A DNA stretch of 64,000 nt, taken from assembly GCF_012932365.1 (NCBI RefSeq), contig NZ_JAAIIH010000001.1, positions 682,001 to 746,000 on the forward strand. Reading direction: 5' to 3'. The position numbers were made by a program, and so were the translations under genes. Source of the stretch: Bifidobacterium moraviense. Lineage in GTDB: Bacteria > Actinomycetota > Actinomycetes > Actinomycetales > Bifidobacteriaceae. The notes below the pieces were generated by a model. The model made no database searches and had not been told where the DNA came from. It saw only the letters and a program-made list of their open reading frames with translations. Shown here in pieces: positions 48,751-56,196 of the stretch (position 1 is its first letter; every line of letters begins with the position of its first letter).

Positions 48751-49234
48751 TGGACTCGGCCACCTTCTCCTTGAGTTCGTCACGGTAGTCCTGCAGCGCC
48801 TTGGCGAGGCGCTCGTCGTTGGTGGAGAGGATCTGCACGGCGAGCAGACCGGCGTTGGTGGCGCCGGAGTTGCCCACGGCGGTGGTGGCGACCGGGATGC
48901 CGCCGGGCATCTGCACGATGGACAGCAGCGAATCCCATCCGGAGAGCGCATGGGAGCGCACCGGCACGCCGATCACGGGCAGCGTGGTCTGCGCCGCCAC
49001 CATGCCGGGCAGGTGGGCCGCGCCGCCGGCTCCGGCGATGATGACCTTGAAGCCGTTGCCGCGCGCCGCGTGGGCGAATTCGCCCATGAGCTCCGGCGTG
49101 CGGTGCGCGGAGATCACCTGCTTGTGGTAGGCGACGCCGAACTGATCCAGTACGTCGCACGCGCGCTTCATCGTCTCCCAGTCGCTCGCCGACCCCATGA
49201 TCACGGCGACTTCGGGCTTGTTGTCTTCGGCCAT
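48734..49234 (-). CDS. purE: N5-carboxyaminoimidazole ribonucleotide mutase
   Basis: A 166-residue class I PurE that converts N5-CAIR to CAIR as an octamer. Substrate-site motifs are [23 protein letters not shown] (catalytic His) and [13 protein letters not shown]. Its length and the presence of purK make it a bacterial N5-CAIR mutase, not the vertebrate-type AIR carboxylase. The start follows GGAGG at 9 bases. It heads the purE-purK-fur transcript. The shared purC/purF upstream motif was not found here. Confidence 0.96.
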   Translation of the reverse strand: MAEDNKPEVAVIMGSASDWETMKRACDVLDQFGVAYHKQVISAHRTPELMGEFAHAARGNGFKVIIAGAGGAAHLPGMVAAQTTLPVIGVPVRSHALSGWDSLLSIVQMPGGIPVATTAVGNSGATNAGLLAVQILSTNDERLAKALQDYRDELKEKVAESNAQLV

Positions 49235-49865
49235 AACGGCAATCCTCCGCTCACTGATGAGAACCTAATGAGAATAAGAACCACTGTAGTCCCAGCGCTC
49301 GATACGCGCCTCGCTGCGGGTTCCGGCGGTTCGTTGTCTCGTCCCGAGGCCGAACCGGATGCCGGTGCCGTCCCCCGTCCGCATTCGCGTCCGATTCCGT
49401 ACCAGACGATACAAAAGCGGACGCCCAGCCACCGCCAGCGTCCAATCCTGTACCAGCCGATACAAAAACGGACGCTCACGCTCGCCCAGCGTCCGTTTTC
49501 GTACTGGTCGATACAAGAATGGACGCTCGTGACCACTCAGCGTCCGATTCCGTACCAGACGATACAAAAGCGGACGCTCGAGGTCGTCCAGCGTCCGATC
49601 CTGTACCATCCGATACGAAAACGGACGCTCAGCCACCATCACCGTCCGATCCTGTACCGGTCGGCACAAAAACGGACGCTCAGACGCCATCAGCGTCCAT
49701 TTTCGTACTGGTCGATACGAAAACGGACGCAACAACGATGCTCCCGGTCACACGCGCCGCACTCGGCGCCAAGATCGGCGGAACCGGCAGGAATGACAGT
49801 GCCGGGCCATCTGTCCATCCGGCCATCCGCATTGTCGTGCCGCGTCGCCACGCGGCACGCCCCCG
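49235..49865. other. 631-base intergenic region around the palindrome array
   Basis: It separates purE from the oxidoreductase gene. The first 100 bases hold the purE promoter region (AT-rich at 49255-49285). The centre is the 51-base array (separate entry). The last 130 bases show nothing recognisable. Long open frames on both strands follow from the 51-base period (17 codons) and lack homology and ribosome-binding sites. Confidence 0.7.
49387..49730. repeat. tandem array of seven palindromes, 51-base period
   Basis: Seven 38-base imperfect palindromes of the form GCGTCCGTTTTCGTAC, short loop, then TACGAAAACGGACGC, are each separated by exactly 13 bases. Units begin at 49399, 49450, 49501, 49552, 49603 and 49654, with a partial one at 49705. 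The outer GCGTCC and GGACGC are nearly invariant, while the inner arm bases and 13-base spacers vary. No cas genes or coding role is seen. Confidence 0.9.
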
Positions 49866-50858
49866 CTACAGCTCCACGACTACCTTGCCGAACACCTCGC
49901 CGCCGGCCAGCCGCGCGAACGCCTCGGGCGCCGCATCGAGCCCCGCGAAGCGCGAATCAACCGCGGGATGCAGGTCGGCGTGCTCCACGAAGCGCAGCAG
50001 GCGTGCGAAGTCCTCGCGGCTGCCCATCGTCACGCCCTGCACGCGGATGTCCTGGAAGAACACGCGCGTCAGCTCCGCGCCCGGCTGGTCGCCGCTCGTG
50101 GCGCCGCACGTGGCGATCACGCCGCCGGGGCGCACGGACCGCACCGAATGGCCCCACGTGGCGGCGCCCACCGAATCGATCACCGCATCCACCTTGCGCG
50201 GCAGACGGGCGCCGGTCTCGAACGCCGCATCCGCCCCCAGAGCCACCGCACGCTCGCGCTTGGCCTCGGAACGGGACGTGACGAACACCTCGAGCCCCGC
50301 CGCATGCGCCAGTTGGATGGCCGCCGTGGACACGCCGCCGCCCGCGCCCTGGATGAGCACCGCGTCGCCGGGCAGCACGTTCGCCGCGCGGAACAGCAGC
50401 GAGTACGCGGTCAGCCAGCTGGTGCCGAGCGCCGCGGCCTCGCCGAAGTCCAGATTCGCCGGCTTGGGGAACACGTTGGCGCTCGGCACTGCCACGCGCT
50501 CGGCCATCGTGCCCGGGTAGCGCTCGGAGAGGATCGACCTGCGCTCCCCCGGCGCCACGCCCGCGCCGTCGGTACCGATGAACGTGTACGGCACCACCTC
50601 GGCGCCGGCCCTGAGCCCGTGTTTGCCGGGGATGTCCTCGGCGAGCACGCCCGCGGCGTCGGTACCCAGGATCATCGGCGTCTGCTCGGCGGAGAGTCCC
50701 ACGCCCATGAGGCTCCACAGGTCGTGGTGGTTGACCGTCACGGCCCGCACCTCGATCGGGGACCAGTAGGCGCGCGGCTCCGGCGCGGGCAGCTCCCCCA
50801 CCTCGAGCTGCGCCAGCGGATCCTCGCGGTTCACCCCTGCTGCGTATACGGCCTTCAT
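49866..50858 (-). CDS. zinc-type alcohol dehydrogenase / quinone oxidoreductase family protein
   Basis: A 330-residue medium-chain dehydrogenase/reductase. The N-terminal GroES-like part includes VTVNHHDLWSLMGVG and PMILGTDAAGVLAE; the NAD(P)-binding domain has LIQGAGGGVSTAAIQLAHAAG and VIDSVGAATWGHSV. Structural and catalytic zinc cysteines of classic alcohol dehydrogenases are missing, so it is closer to the quinone reductase/zeta-crystallin branch. The ATG at 50858 follows GAAGGAG. It stands divergent from the Dxs-like gene. The substrate is unknown. Confidence 0.85.
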   Translation of the reverse strand: MKAVYAAGVNREDPLAQLEVGELPAPEPRAYWSPIEVRAVTVNHHDLWSLMGVGLSAEQTPMILGTDAAGVLAEDIPGKHGLRAGAEVVPYTFIGTDGAGVAPGERRSILSERYPGTMAERVAVPSANVFPKPANLDFGEAAALGTSWLTAYSLLFRAANVLPGDAVLIQGAGGGVSTAAIQLAHAAGLEVFVTSRSEAKRERAVALGADAAFETGARLPRKVDAVIDSVGAATWGHSVRSVRPGGVIATCGATSGDQPGAELTRVFFQDIRVQGVTMGSREDFARLLRFVEHADLHPAVDSRFAGLDAAPEAFARLAGGEVFGKVVVEL

Positions 50859-51085
50859 CGTCGCTCCTTCACGTTCGTCTTCACGTTCGTATGCTTCGCG
50901 CGCGTCCGTGCGCGGCTCCCATTGTCCCCGCATTCCCCGACGTGCGACGCGGACCGGACGACGCGGACCGGACGCCCCGCGGCGATACGAAGATTTTGGG
51001 ACGGCTTGCCGAGGCTCGGTCGCGGGGCGCGCGGTTTCGCCTACACTGACGTGCAGTCAGAAACGCTGAGGGGAAGGAGCCGCAT

Positions 51086-53380
51086 ATGGCCGTCGGATTG
51101 GGATTGCTGGACACGATCGGATCCCCCGACGACCTCAAGCGACTGTCCCCCGACCAGCTCGCCGCGCTGTGCGGCGAGATCCGCGGCGCGCTGCTGCGCT
51201 ACGGGCATCTGCACGGCGGGCACATCGGCTCGAATCTGGGCGTGGTGGAGCTCACGGTGGCGCTGCACGCGGTGTTCGATTCGCCGCGCGACCGCATCGT
51301 GTTCGACGTCTCGCACCAGAGCTACGTGCACAAGATGCTCACCGGTCGCGCCGCCGCGTTCACGGATCCCGCGCGCTTCGGCGAGGTGACGGGCTTCACG
51401 AACCCGGACGAGTCCGCGCACGACCAGTTCGTGCTGGGCCACACCGGCACGTCGATCTCGCTGGCGTGCGGGCTCGCCAAGGCGCGCGACATGGCGGGCG
51501 GCGCAAGCGTTGCGGGCGGAGCAAGCGTTGCAGGCGGAGCAAGCGTTGCCGGCGGCGCAAGCGGCATCGGCAACGTGGTGGCGGTGATCGGCGACGGCTC
51601 GCTCAGCTCCGGCGTGGCGTTCGAGGGCCTCAACAACGCCGCCGAGCAGGGCGGCAACCTCATCGTGGTGGTGAACGACAACGAGATGTCCATCGCCGGC
51701 GACTTCGGCGGCATGTACGCCACGCTGGCGCGGCTGCGCGCGTCGGACGGCACCGCGCAGCCCAACCTGTTCGAGGCGTTCGGCTTCGACTACCGCTACG
51801 TGGGGCGCGGCAACGACGTGAACGCGCTCGTGGAGGCGCTGCGCGCGGTGAAGGACATCGATCATCCCGTGGTGGTGCACGTGCACACGATGAAGGGGCT
51901 CGGCTTCCCGGAGCCCGCGCAGGACGGCGACGCGCACGGCGTCGGCGCGCAGGGCACCGATCGCGACGCGCGCGATCACGCCGCGCACGATCACACCGCC
52001 CACAACATCGACCACGCCGAGCCGTGGCACTCCGACCACTGCACGCTCACCGACGCGGCACCCCACGCCGGCCAGTGCGAGGCGTCCCACTGGCAGACCC
52101 CGGACGCGGCGCTGGGCCGTCCGGACGATCCGCGCAAGTACTACGGCAAGCTCGCCATGGCGTCGCTCGAACCGCGCTTCGCCGCCGAACCGGGACTCAC
52201 CGTGGTGGTGCCCGCCACGCCCGGATCCAACGGCATCACGCACGACTTCCGCGAGCGCGCCGGTGCGCACTACGTGGACACCGGCATCACCGAGTCGCAC
52301 GCGGTGGCGTATGCGGCCGGGCTCGCCAAGGCGGGCGGCATGCCCGTGGTGGCCACCACGGCGTCGTTCTTCCAGCGCGCCTACGACCAGTTCTTCCAGG
52401 AGATGAGCCTCAATCGCACGCGCGTGACGATCCTCGACTTCCTGGGCGGCCTGTCCGGTTCGGACAACACGCATTCGGGGGCGTACGACGTGCCGATGTT
52501 CGCGAACATCCCCGGCGTGACGATGCTGTGCCCCACGTCCGGCGCGGCGATGCTCGACGATCTGGCGTGGGCCACCATGCCCGCGGGCGCGCCCGGTTGC
52601 CCGGACGGTCCGGTGGTGATCCGCATGCCCGGCGAGCGCATCCTTGAGGCCGAGCGTGCGGCGGGCTCGGCCGGGGACGGGCCGGATCTCGAGGCGGGCG
52701 CGGCATACGGGCGGCGCATCGCGGCGATGCACGAGACGGGGACCGCGGGCGTGACATCCTCGGAGGCCAAGGAGTCTGGAGCGTCCGAGGATTCTGAGGC
52801 ATCCGCATCCGGGACGTCCGGAACATCCGGGGTTCAGACGGTCCCGCTGCCGACCACCGCTCCGCTCACCTGGTCCGTCGTGCGTCTTGCCGACGCCGAT
52901 CGGGACGGCGGCAACGTGGCGATCCTCGCGCTCGGCAACACGCTGCCGCTGGGCCGTCGCGTGGCCGATCGTCTCGACGCCACGCTCGTGGATCCGCGTC
53001 AGTGCTCGTCGCTGGACGTGGCCGCGCTGGAGTCGCTGTGCGCGACGCACCGCATCGTCGTCACGCTGGAGGACGGCCAGCTGGAGGGCGGCTGGGGCGA
53101 GAAGGTCACCGCGTACTACGCCAACCATCGGGACGGGGACGATTGCGATGATGCCGACACGGGCCGCATTGACGACGCGGATCACGCCGACGATGCGGGT
53201 CACGCCGGACGCATCGGCCGCGCTCCGATCGTCCTCAACGTGGGCGCCGCCAAGGAGTTTACCGATCGCGTCCCGCTCGCCGCGCTGGAGGAACGCTACG
53301 GTCTGACCTGCGACGCGATCGTCGCGCGGATCGAGAAGGCTCGGCGCGTGCTCGCACAGGATCCGCGTGATCGTGCGTGA
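51086..53380 (+). CDS. 1-deoxy-D-xylulose-5-phosphate synthase-like TPP enzyme
   Basis: A 764-residue thiamine-diphosphate enzyme of the Dxs/transketolase group; typical Dxs has about 620-650 residues. The N-terminal domain has GGHIGSNLGVVELTVALHAVFDSPRDRIVFDVSHQSYVHKMLTGR shortened here to its key parts (His of HIGS, SHQSY), then GDGSLSSGVAFEGLNNA for the cofactor. The pyrimidine domain has DTGITESHAVAYAAGLAKAG with the catalytic Glu near residue 398. The extra length comes from a six-residue tandem repeat (137-160), a His/Asp-rich insert (about 290-345) and a Ser/Ala/Gly insert (about 550-590). Several usual Dxs motifs are altered, so the exact reaction is uncertain. AAGGAG precedes the start. 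Confidence 0.78.
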   Translation: MAVGLGLLDTIGSPDDLKRLSPDQLAALCGEIRGALLRYGHLHGGHIGSNLGVVELTVALHAVFDSPRDRIVFDVSHQSYVHKMLTGRAAAFTDPARFGEVTGFTNPDESAHDQFVLGHTGTSISLACGLAKARDMAGGASVAGGASVAGGASVAGGASGIGNVVAVIGDGSLSSGVAFEGLNNAAEQGGNLIVVVNDNEMSIAGDFGGMYATLARLRASDGTAQPNLFEAFGFDYRYVGRGNDVNALVEALRAVKDIDHPVVVHVHTMKGLGFPEPAQDGDAHGVGAQGTDRDARDHAAHDHTAHNIDHAEPWHSDHCTLTDAAPHAGQCEASHWQTPDAALGRPDDPRKYYGKLAMASLEPRFAAEPGLTVVVPATPGSNGITHDFRERAGAHYVDTGITESHAVAYAAGLAKAGGMPVVATTASFFQRAYDQFFQEMSLNRTRVTILDFLGGLSGSDNTHSGAYDVPMFANIPGVTMLCPTSGAAMLDDLAWATMPAGAPGCPDGPVVIRMPGERILEAERAAGSAGDGPDLEAGAAYGRRIAAMHETGTAGVTSSEAKESGASEDSEASASGTSGTSGVQTVPLPTTAPLTWSVVRLADADRDGGNVAILALGNTLPLGRRVADRLDATLVDPRQCSSLDVAALESLCATHRIVVTLEDGQLEGGWGEKVTAYYANHRDGDDCDDADTGRIDDADHADDAGHAGRIGRAPIVLNVGAAKEFTDRVPLAALEERYGLTCDAIVARIEKARRVLAQDPRDRA
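51494..51565 (+). repeat. 18-base tandem repeat inside the Dxs-like gene
   Basis: Four in-frame copies of an 18-base unit close to GCGGGCGGAGCAAGCGTT encode Ala-Gly-Gly-Ala-Ser-Val repeats just before the cofactor-binding GDG motif. Copy number is likely to vary between strains. Confidence 0.9.
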
Positions 53381-53514
53381 CCCCGGCATGATCACGCATG
53401 ACCTGCAAGAGCCGCACACTCGCGCATGACCCGCGGGAGTCGCACGACCTGCAGGATTCGCACGACCCGCACGTCTCCGCCCGTCCCGCCGGCTCGCTAG
53501 ACTAGGCAAGGTTT

Positions 53515-53591
53515 GGCCCCGTAGCTCAGCTGGATAGAGCATGTGACTTCTAATCTCAGGGTCGCCGGTTCGAGCCCGGCCGGGGTCACCA
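53515..53591 (+). tRNA. tRNA-Arg (anticodon TCT)
   Basis: A 77-base cloverleaf: acceptor GGCCCCG/CGGGGTC with A73 and encoded CCA, D-arm GCTC/GAGC, anticodon loop CTTCTAA (anticodon TCT) on stem TGTGA/TCTCA, and T-arm GCCGG-TTCGAGC-CCGGC. The anticodon stem has one T-T mismatch at pair 29-41. A likely -10 element, TAGACT, lies just upstream. It reads AGA codons, which are rare in this GC-rich genome. Confidence 0.93.
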
Positions 53592-53593
53592 GA

Positions 53594-53640
53594 AAGCCCC
53601 TCGGAACCGTTGGAATCCCGCGGTCCCGAGGGGCTTCGTC
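53594..53640 (+). terminator. terminator after tRNA-Arg
   Basis: Arms AAGCCCCTCGG and CCGAGGGGCTT are separated by 21 bases and followed by CGTCGTC. It begins 3 bases after the tRNA CCA. The tail is not T-rich. Confidence 0.65.
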
Positions 53641-53735
53641 GTCGCGGAAGCCCCATCATTCCCATCACCCATAGCGGCAGAGCGTCGGATGCCGCAGCAC
53701 ATCCGCACTGACCCCCTGCAGCGACGAGCAATTCC

Positions 53736-53743
53736 CCCCCCCC
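53736..53743. repeat. run of eight C between tRNA-Arg and a lipoprotein gene
   Basis: An uninterrupted C8 run about 120 bases upstream of the lipoprotein start. Only a short unsupported frame crosses it, so no coding consequence can be assigned. Confidence 0.8.
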
Positions 53744-53866
53744 GAACTATCGTGAGCTGAGTACGTTGCATACGATGCGGCCGAAAGACGCGGAGAGACT
53801 ACGTCTGGCCGTCAGACGCAATCCACAGCCGCTCGAATGAAGGCGGCCGATCAGTGAGGAGAAATC

Positions 53867-54565
53867 ATGGGAATCAGGAAAAAGACGGCCGCGGCGGTCG
53901 CCGGCGTGCTGCTGCTTGCCGGAGTTGCGGCCTGCGGAAGTCAGACGAGCCAGTCGAACAACGCTGCGGCGTCCGGAACCGGCAACGTCAGCAATTCCGC
54001 CGGCGACGCGGCCAAGGGTTCCATCGAAGATTGGATGAAGAGCAACTGCATCACCGCCGCGGATGCCGACAGCCTTGGCAACAGCAGGGCCGCAACGCGC
54101 GTGAAGAACATGGACTCAAACAGGTGCGCCGTGCTGCTCAAGGACGGCGAACCGCTCACATTCCCGCTGTACGACCACAAGGACAAGTGGGTGGGCGAGG
54201 AGACCGTCAAGGTCGCGCACACGTTCAAACCTGCGTCATCGAACAACGAGGCGAACGGCGAATGGGCGCAGACTCTCATCATCTCCACCAAGCAGGAGGC
54301 CGAGGCATCCGACGGCACCACCTACGATACCGATCGTTCGCCGTTCGGTCAGTTCCCCGAGATGACCGCGTTCTTCGACGAGGACGCGGAGCAGGGCACC
54401 TCCTCCGGAAGGAGTGCCGATCCCGATGACGATGACGACAGCATGCCGATGCCCAACCAGTCGAAGACTTACGTCAGCTCGTTCAAGGACACGCAGCTGA
54501 CTGACGAGTCAGGATACGTCATCTACAAGTTCGATGCGTTCGACGCTATCCAGATCCTGAAGTAG
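53867..54565 (+). CDS. predicted lipoprotein A, unknown function
   Basis: A 232-residue secreted lipoprotein. The signal peptide has RKK, a hydrophobic core and the lipobox LLAGVAAC, so the mature protein is membrane-anchored by Cys23. A Ser/Asn/Ala-rich linker follows. The mature domain has SNCITAADADS and, about 32 residues later, NRCAVLLKDGEPLTFPLYD, and ends in YVIYKFDAFDAIQILK. An Asp-rich patch lies near residue 190. The same Cys pair and motif order occur in lipoprotein B at 56197-56907, so the two appear to be distant paralogues. No known family was recognised. It is convergent with the toxin-antitoxin pair. Confidence 0.75.
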   Translation: MGIRKKTAAAVAGVLLLAGVAACGSQTSQSNNAAASGTGNVSNSAGDAAKGSIEDWMKSNCITAADADSLGNSRAATRVKNMDSNRCAVLLKDGEPLTFPLYDHKDKWVGEETVKVAHTFKPASSNNEANGEWAQTLIISTKQEAEASDGTTYDTDRSPFGQFPEMTAFFDEDAEQGTSSGRSADPDDDDDSMPMPNQSKTYVSSFKDTQLTDESGYVIYKFDAFDAIQILK

Positions 54566-54616
54566 CGTCCCGACCGCCCAAAGATCGAGACCATTCCAGA
54601 TCTCCGCCCATGTGCC

Positions 54617-54772
54617 GCAGATTGGGCAAAACCGACCATCCGATTTGCCTGCCGCACCGCAGATTTGGCAGAAGTGACCCCGGGGAGCGTTGTGGGACGC
54701 TCCCCGGGGTCACTTCTGCCAAATCTGCATTTTCGGACGCCGAACGCATGGTCAGATCCGCCAAATCTGTGT
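54617..54772. repeat. nested long palindrome, copy A
   Basis: The inner arms (54659-54690 and 54697-54728) are perfect 32-base reverse complements beginning GCAGATTTGGCAGAAGTGAC, with a 6-base loop. Diverged outer arms (CAGATTGGGCAAAACCGACC and its near-complement) extend the structure to about 156 bases. It lies between the convergent lipoprotein A and yoeB stops, and GCATTTTCGG follows on the plus strand, so it may terminate both. Confidence 0.9.
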
Positions 54773-54804
54773 CCGAGTCCGGTGAGAGATGGGCGGTCGG
54801 TCCG

Positions 54805-55071
54805 TCAGCGGTCGCCGTAATGGGTGCGGCAGGAGATGATCTCCAGCCGTCGCTCGTCGCCGACGCCCCGAATGCGGTAGACGATCCGGTTGGCGGAGTC
54901 GATCCTGCGAGACCAGTATCCGGAAAGATTACCCCGCAGCGGCTCGGGAAGACCCATGCCGTTGCGCTCGATGTCGCGAATCAGCAGATTGACGCGTTTG
55001 AGCAACTTCCGATCCGTGGACTGCCAGCGCAGATAGTCGTCCCACGCCTCGTCGGTCCATACCTTGAGCAT
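54805..55071 (-). CDS. yoeB: YoeB family mRNA interferase toxin
   Basis: An 88-residue ribosome-dependent endoribonuclease of the Txe/YoeB group. LKVWTDEAWDDYLRWQ opens it, KRVNLLIRDIERNG follows, and PEPLRGNLSGYWSRRID is the core signature. Residues matching the known active site are Glu43, Arg62, His84 and Tyr85; three residues (GDR) extend past the usual HY end. The gene starts 3 bases after the antitoxin stop, so the pair is co-translated, antitoxin first. The toxin looks complete. Confidence 0.93.
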   Translation of the reverse strand: MLKVWTDEAWDDYLRWQSTDRKLLKRVNLLIRDIERNGMGLPEPLRGNLSGYWSRRIDSANRIVYRIRGVGDERRLEIISCRTHYGDR

Positions 55072-55074
55072 TCG

Positions 55075-55329
55075 TTAGTCCTCGATCAGTTCGTGAGGCT
55101 TGCCCATCCCGGCGTCCATCTGCGCCGCCGAACGTTCCAGATGCCGCATGTTCTCCGCGGAGTAGAACGGATCGGCGGTCACGCTGAACGGGATGCGACG
55201 CTCGCGCACCATCGTCTTCGCGAAGATGTTGAACGCGGTGCTCATGCTCAGTCCAAGCTCATCGCACAGCGCCGTCATGTCCTTCTTGGTCTGCTCGTCC
55301 AAGCGAACGTTCACCACCGCAGTAGCCAT
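55075..55329 (-). CDS. RelB/DinJ family antitoxin
   Basis: An 84-residue antitoxin whose N-terminus TAVVNVRLDEQTKKDMTALCDELGLSMSTAFNIFAKTMV is a ribbon-helix-helix domain of the RelB/DinJ type. The C-terminal half (NMRHLERSAAQMDAGMGKPHELIED) should wrap the toxin. YoeB toxins are more often paired with YefM (Phd-fold) antitoxins, so this is an alternative pairing. The ATG at 55329 follows GGTGAG. The complex is expected to repress its own promoter in the AT-rich stretch just upstream (55345-55430). Confidence 0.88.
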   Translation of the reverse strand: MATAVVNVRLDEQTKKDMTALCDELGLSMSTAFNIFAKTMVRERRIPFSVTADPFYSAENMRHLERSAAQMDAGMGKPHELIED

Positions 55330-55587
55330 GATCTCACCTACCATTCAATATCGAAACACCATTCAAACAATATTATTATGGCACACAATTCATATACAAC
55401 AAGTGACGAATCCCCAAACAGCATAGGACGACGAGAATCCCAGCAAGGCAACAAGCAACATCTCCTCCTCGGCAACTACCCCGATGCATAGCGCGGATTG
55501 GATGGAACGAACGGACCGCATCGGACCACTGCAGACCTGTTCACATGCCACCTCACACCTCCGCACACCACTGTGCTATATGCATTC

Positions 55588-55744
55588 CGTAGATTTGGCA
55601 GAACTGACCATCCGTTTCACCTGCCGCGACGCAGATTTGGCAGAAGTGACCCCGGGGAGCGTCCTACAGCGCGCTCCGGGGTCACTTCTGCCAAATCTGC
55701 ATCTTCGATGCATCAAGCGCATGGTCAGAAATGCCCAATCTGCG
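55588..55744. repeat. nested long palindrome, copy B
   Basis: The same element as at 54617: inner arms share GCAGATTTGGCAGAAGTGAC with 26 perfect base pairs, differing near the loop, where two bases are lost on the right arm. Outer arms TAGATTTGGCAGAACTGACC and a near-complement flank it. It lies downstream of lipoprotein B and on the other side of the toxin-antitoxin pair from copy A. Confidence 0.9.
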
Positions 55745-55817
55745 ATCGCAGGTCCCGTCGAGACCCCGTCGAAACCCCGTCAAGACCCCTATCCACGCAC
55801 CGACGACCGGACGAGAC

Positions 55818-55854
55818 GGACACTCAGAACAAGGGACCCGACTTCTGAGTGTCC
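55818..55854. repeat. hairpin GGACACTCAGAA, first copy
   Basis: Perfect 12-base arms GGACACTCAGAA and TTCTGAGTGTCC around a 13-base loop that includes GGGACCC. A related copy lies 145 bases downstream. Confidence 0.8.
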
Positions 55855-55962
55855 ACCTCGGGAAGAGACGCCGAAGCGTCCGCGACGAGCCACAGGAAAA
55901 CCGCGGAATTCCGCCGTTCTTGAGATCGACGGAAAGCAGATTCGCCCCGGTCTTCCCGAAAC

Positions 55963-55999
55963 GGACACTCAGAAGTTGGGTCCCTGCTTCTGAGTGTGC
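55963..55999. repeat. hairpin GGACACTCAGAA, second copy
   Basis: Arms GGACACTCAGAA and TTCTGAGTGTGC, one mismatch at the base, around a 13-base loop with GGGTCCC. Same orientation as the copy at 55818. Confidence 0.8.
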
Positions 56000-56196
56000 C
56001 CATCCAGGCCCGCAGCGGTCATAACTGCCCGCATCGCTCGTCGCGAACCATGCACGGCCACACGGAACGGAACGTCATATAGCGCAACATGCCCTGCGCG
56101 CAGTCAAGCCGCGCGGCGCACAGCCGAACCGCGCCGCGCACGAAAGCGCACATCGCGCACGGACACACACCACACACCGCGCAACGCGCACGCGCC

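Larger units (their letters stand above)
55330..56196. other. 867-base gene-free stretch between antitoxin and lipoprotein B
   Basis: The first 120 bases are AT-rich with several TAT and CAAT runs and should hold the toxin-antitoxin promoter. Then come nested palindrome copy B, two GGACACTCAGAA hairpins, and about 190 bases of CGCG-rich sequence before the lipoprotein B stop. No coding sequence is supported. Confidence 0.7.

Noticed and set aside
49387..49730. A CRISPR array.
   Set aside because: Spacers are only 13 bases and partly alike, repeats are variable 38-base palindromes, and no cas genes occur in the window.
49265..49735. A 156-codon open frame on the minus strand with 17-residue repeats (RPFLYRPVRKRTL type), and a longer one on the plus strand.
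   Set aside because: The 51-base DNA period forces both strands open. There is no ribosome-binding site, no recognisable fold and the DNA palindromes explain the repeat.
53395..53480. Short degenerate direct repeats of the CGCATGACCTGCA type after the Dxs-like gene.
   Set aside because: Too diverged and too few to define a repeat element with confidence.
53586..53771. A small 61-codon minus-strand frame crossing the C8 run.
   Set aside because: It overlaps the tRNA-Arg terminator, lacks a ribosome-binding site and has an Arg/Gly-rich random composition. The C8 run is kept only as a repeat.
55484..55993. A 169-codon plus-strand frame and an overlapping 116-codon frame.
   Set aside because: Both run through the nested palindrome and hairpins, have no ribosome-binding site and no known similarity.
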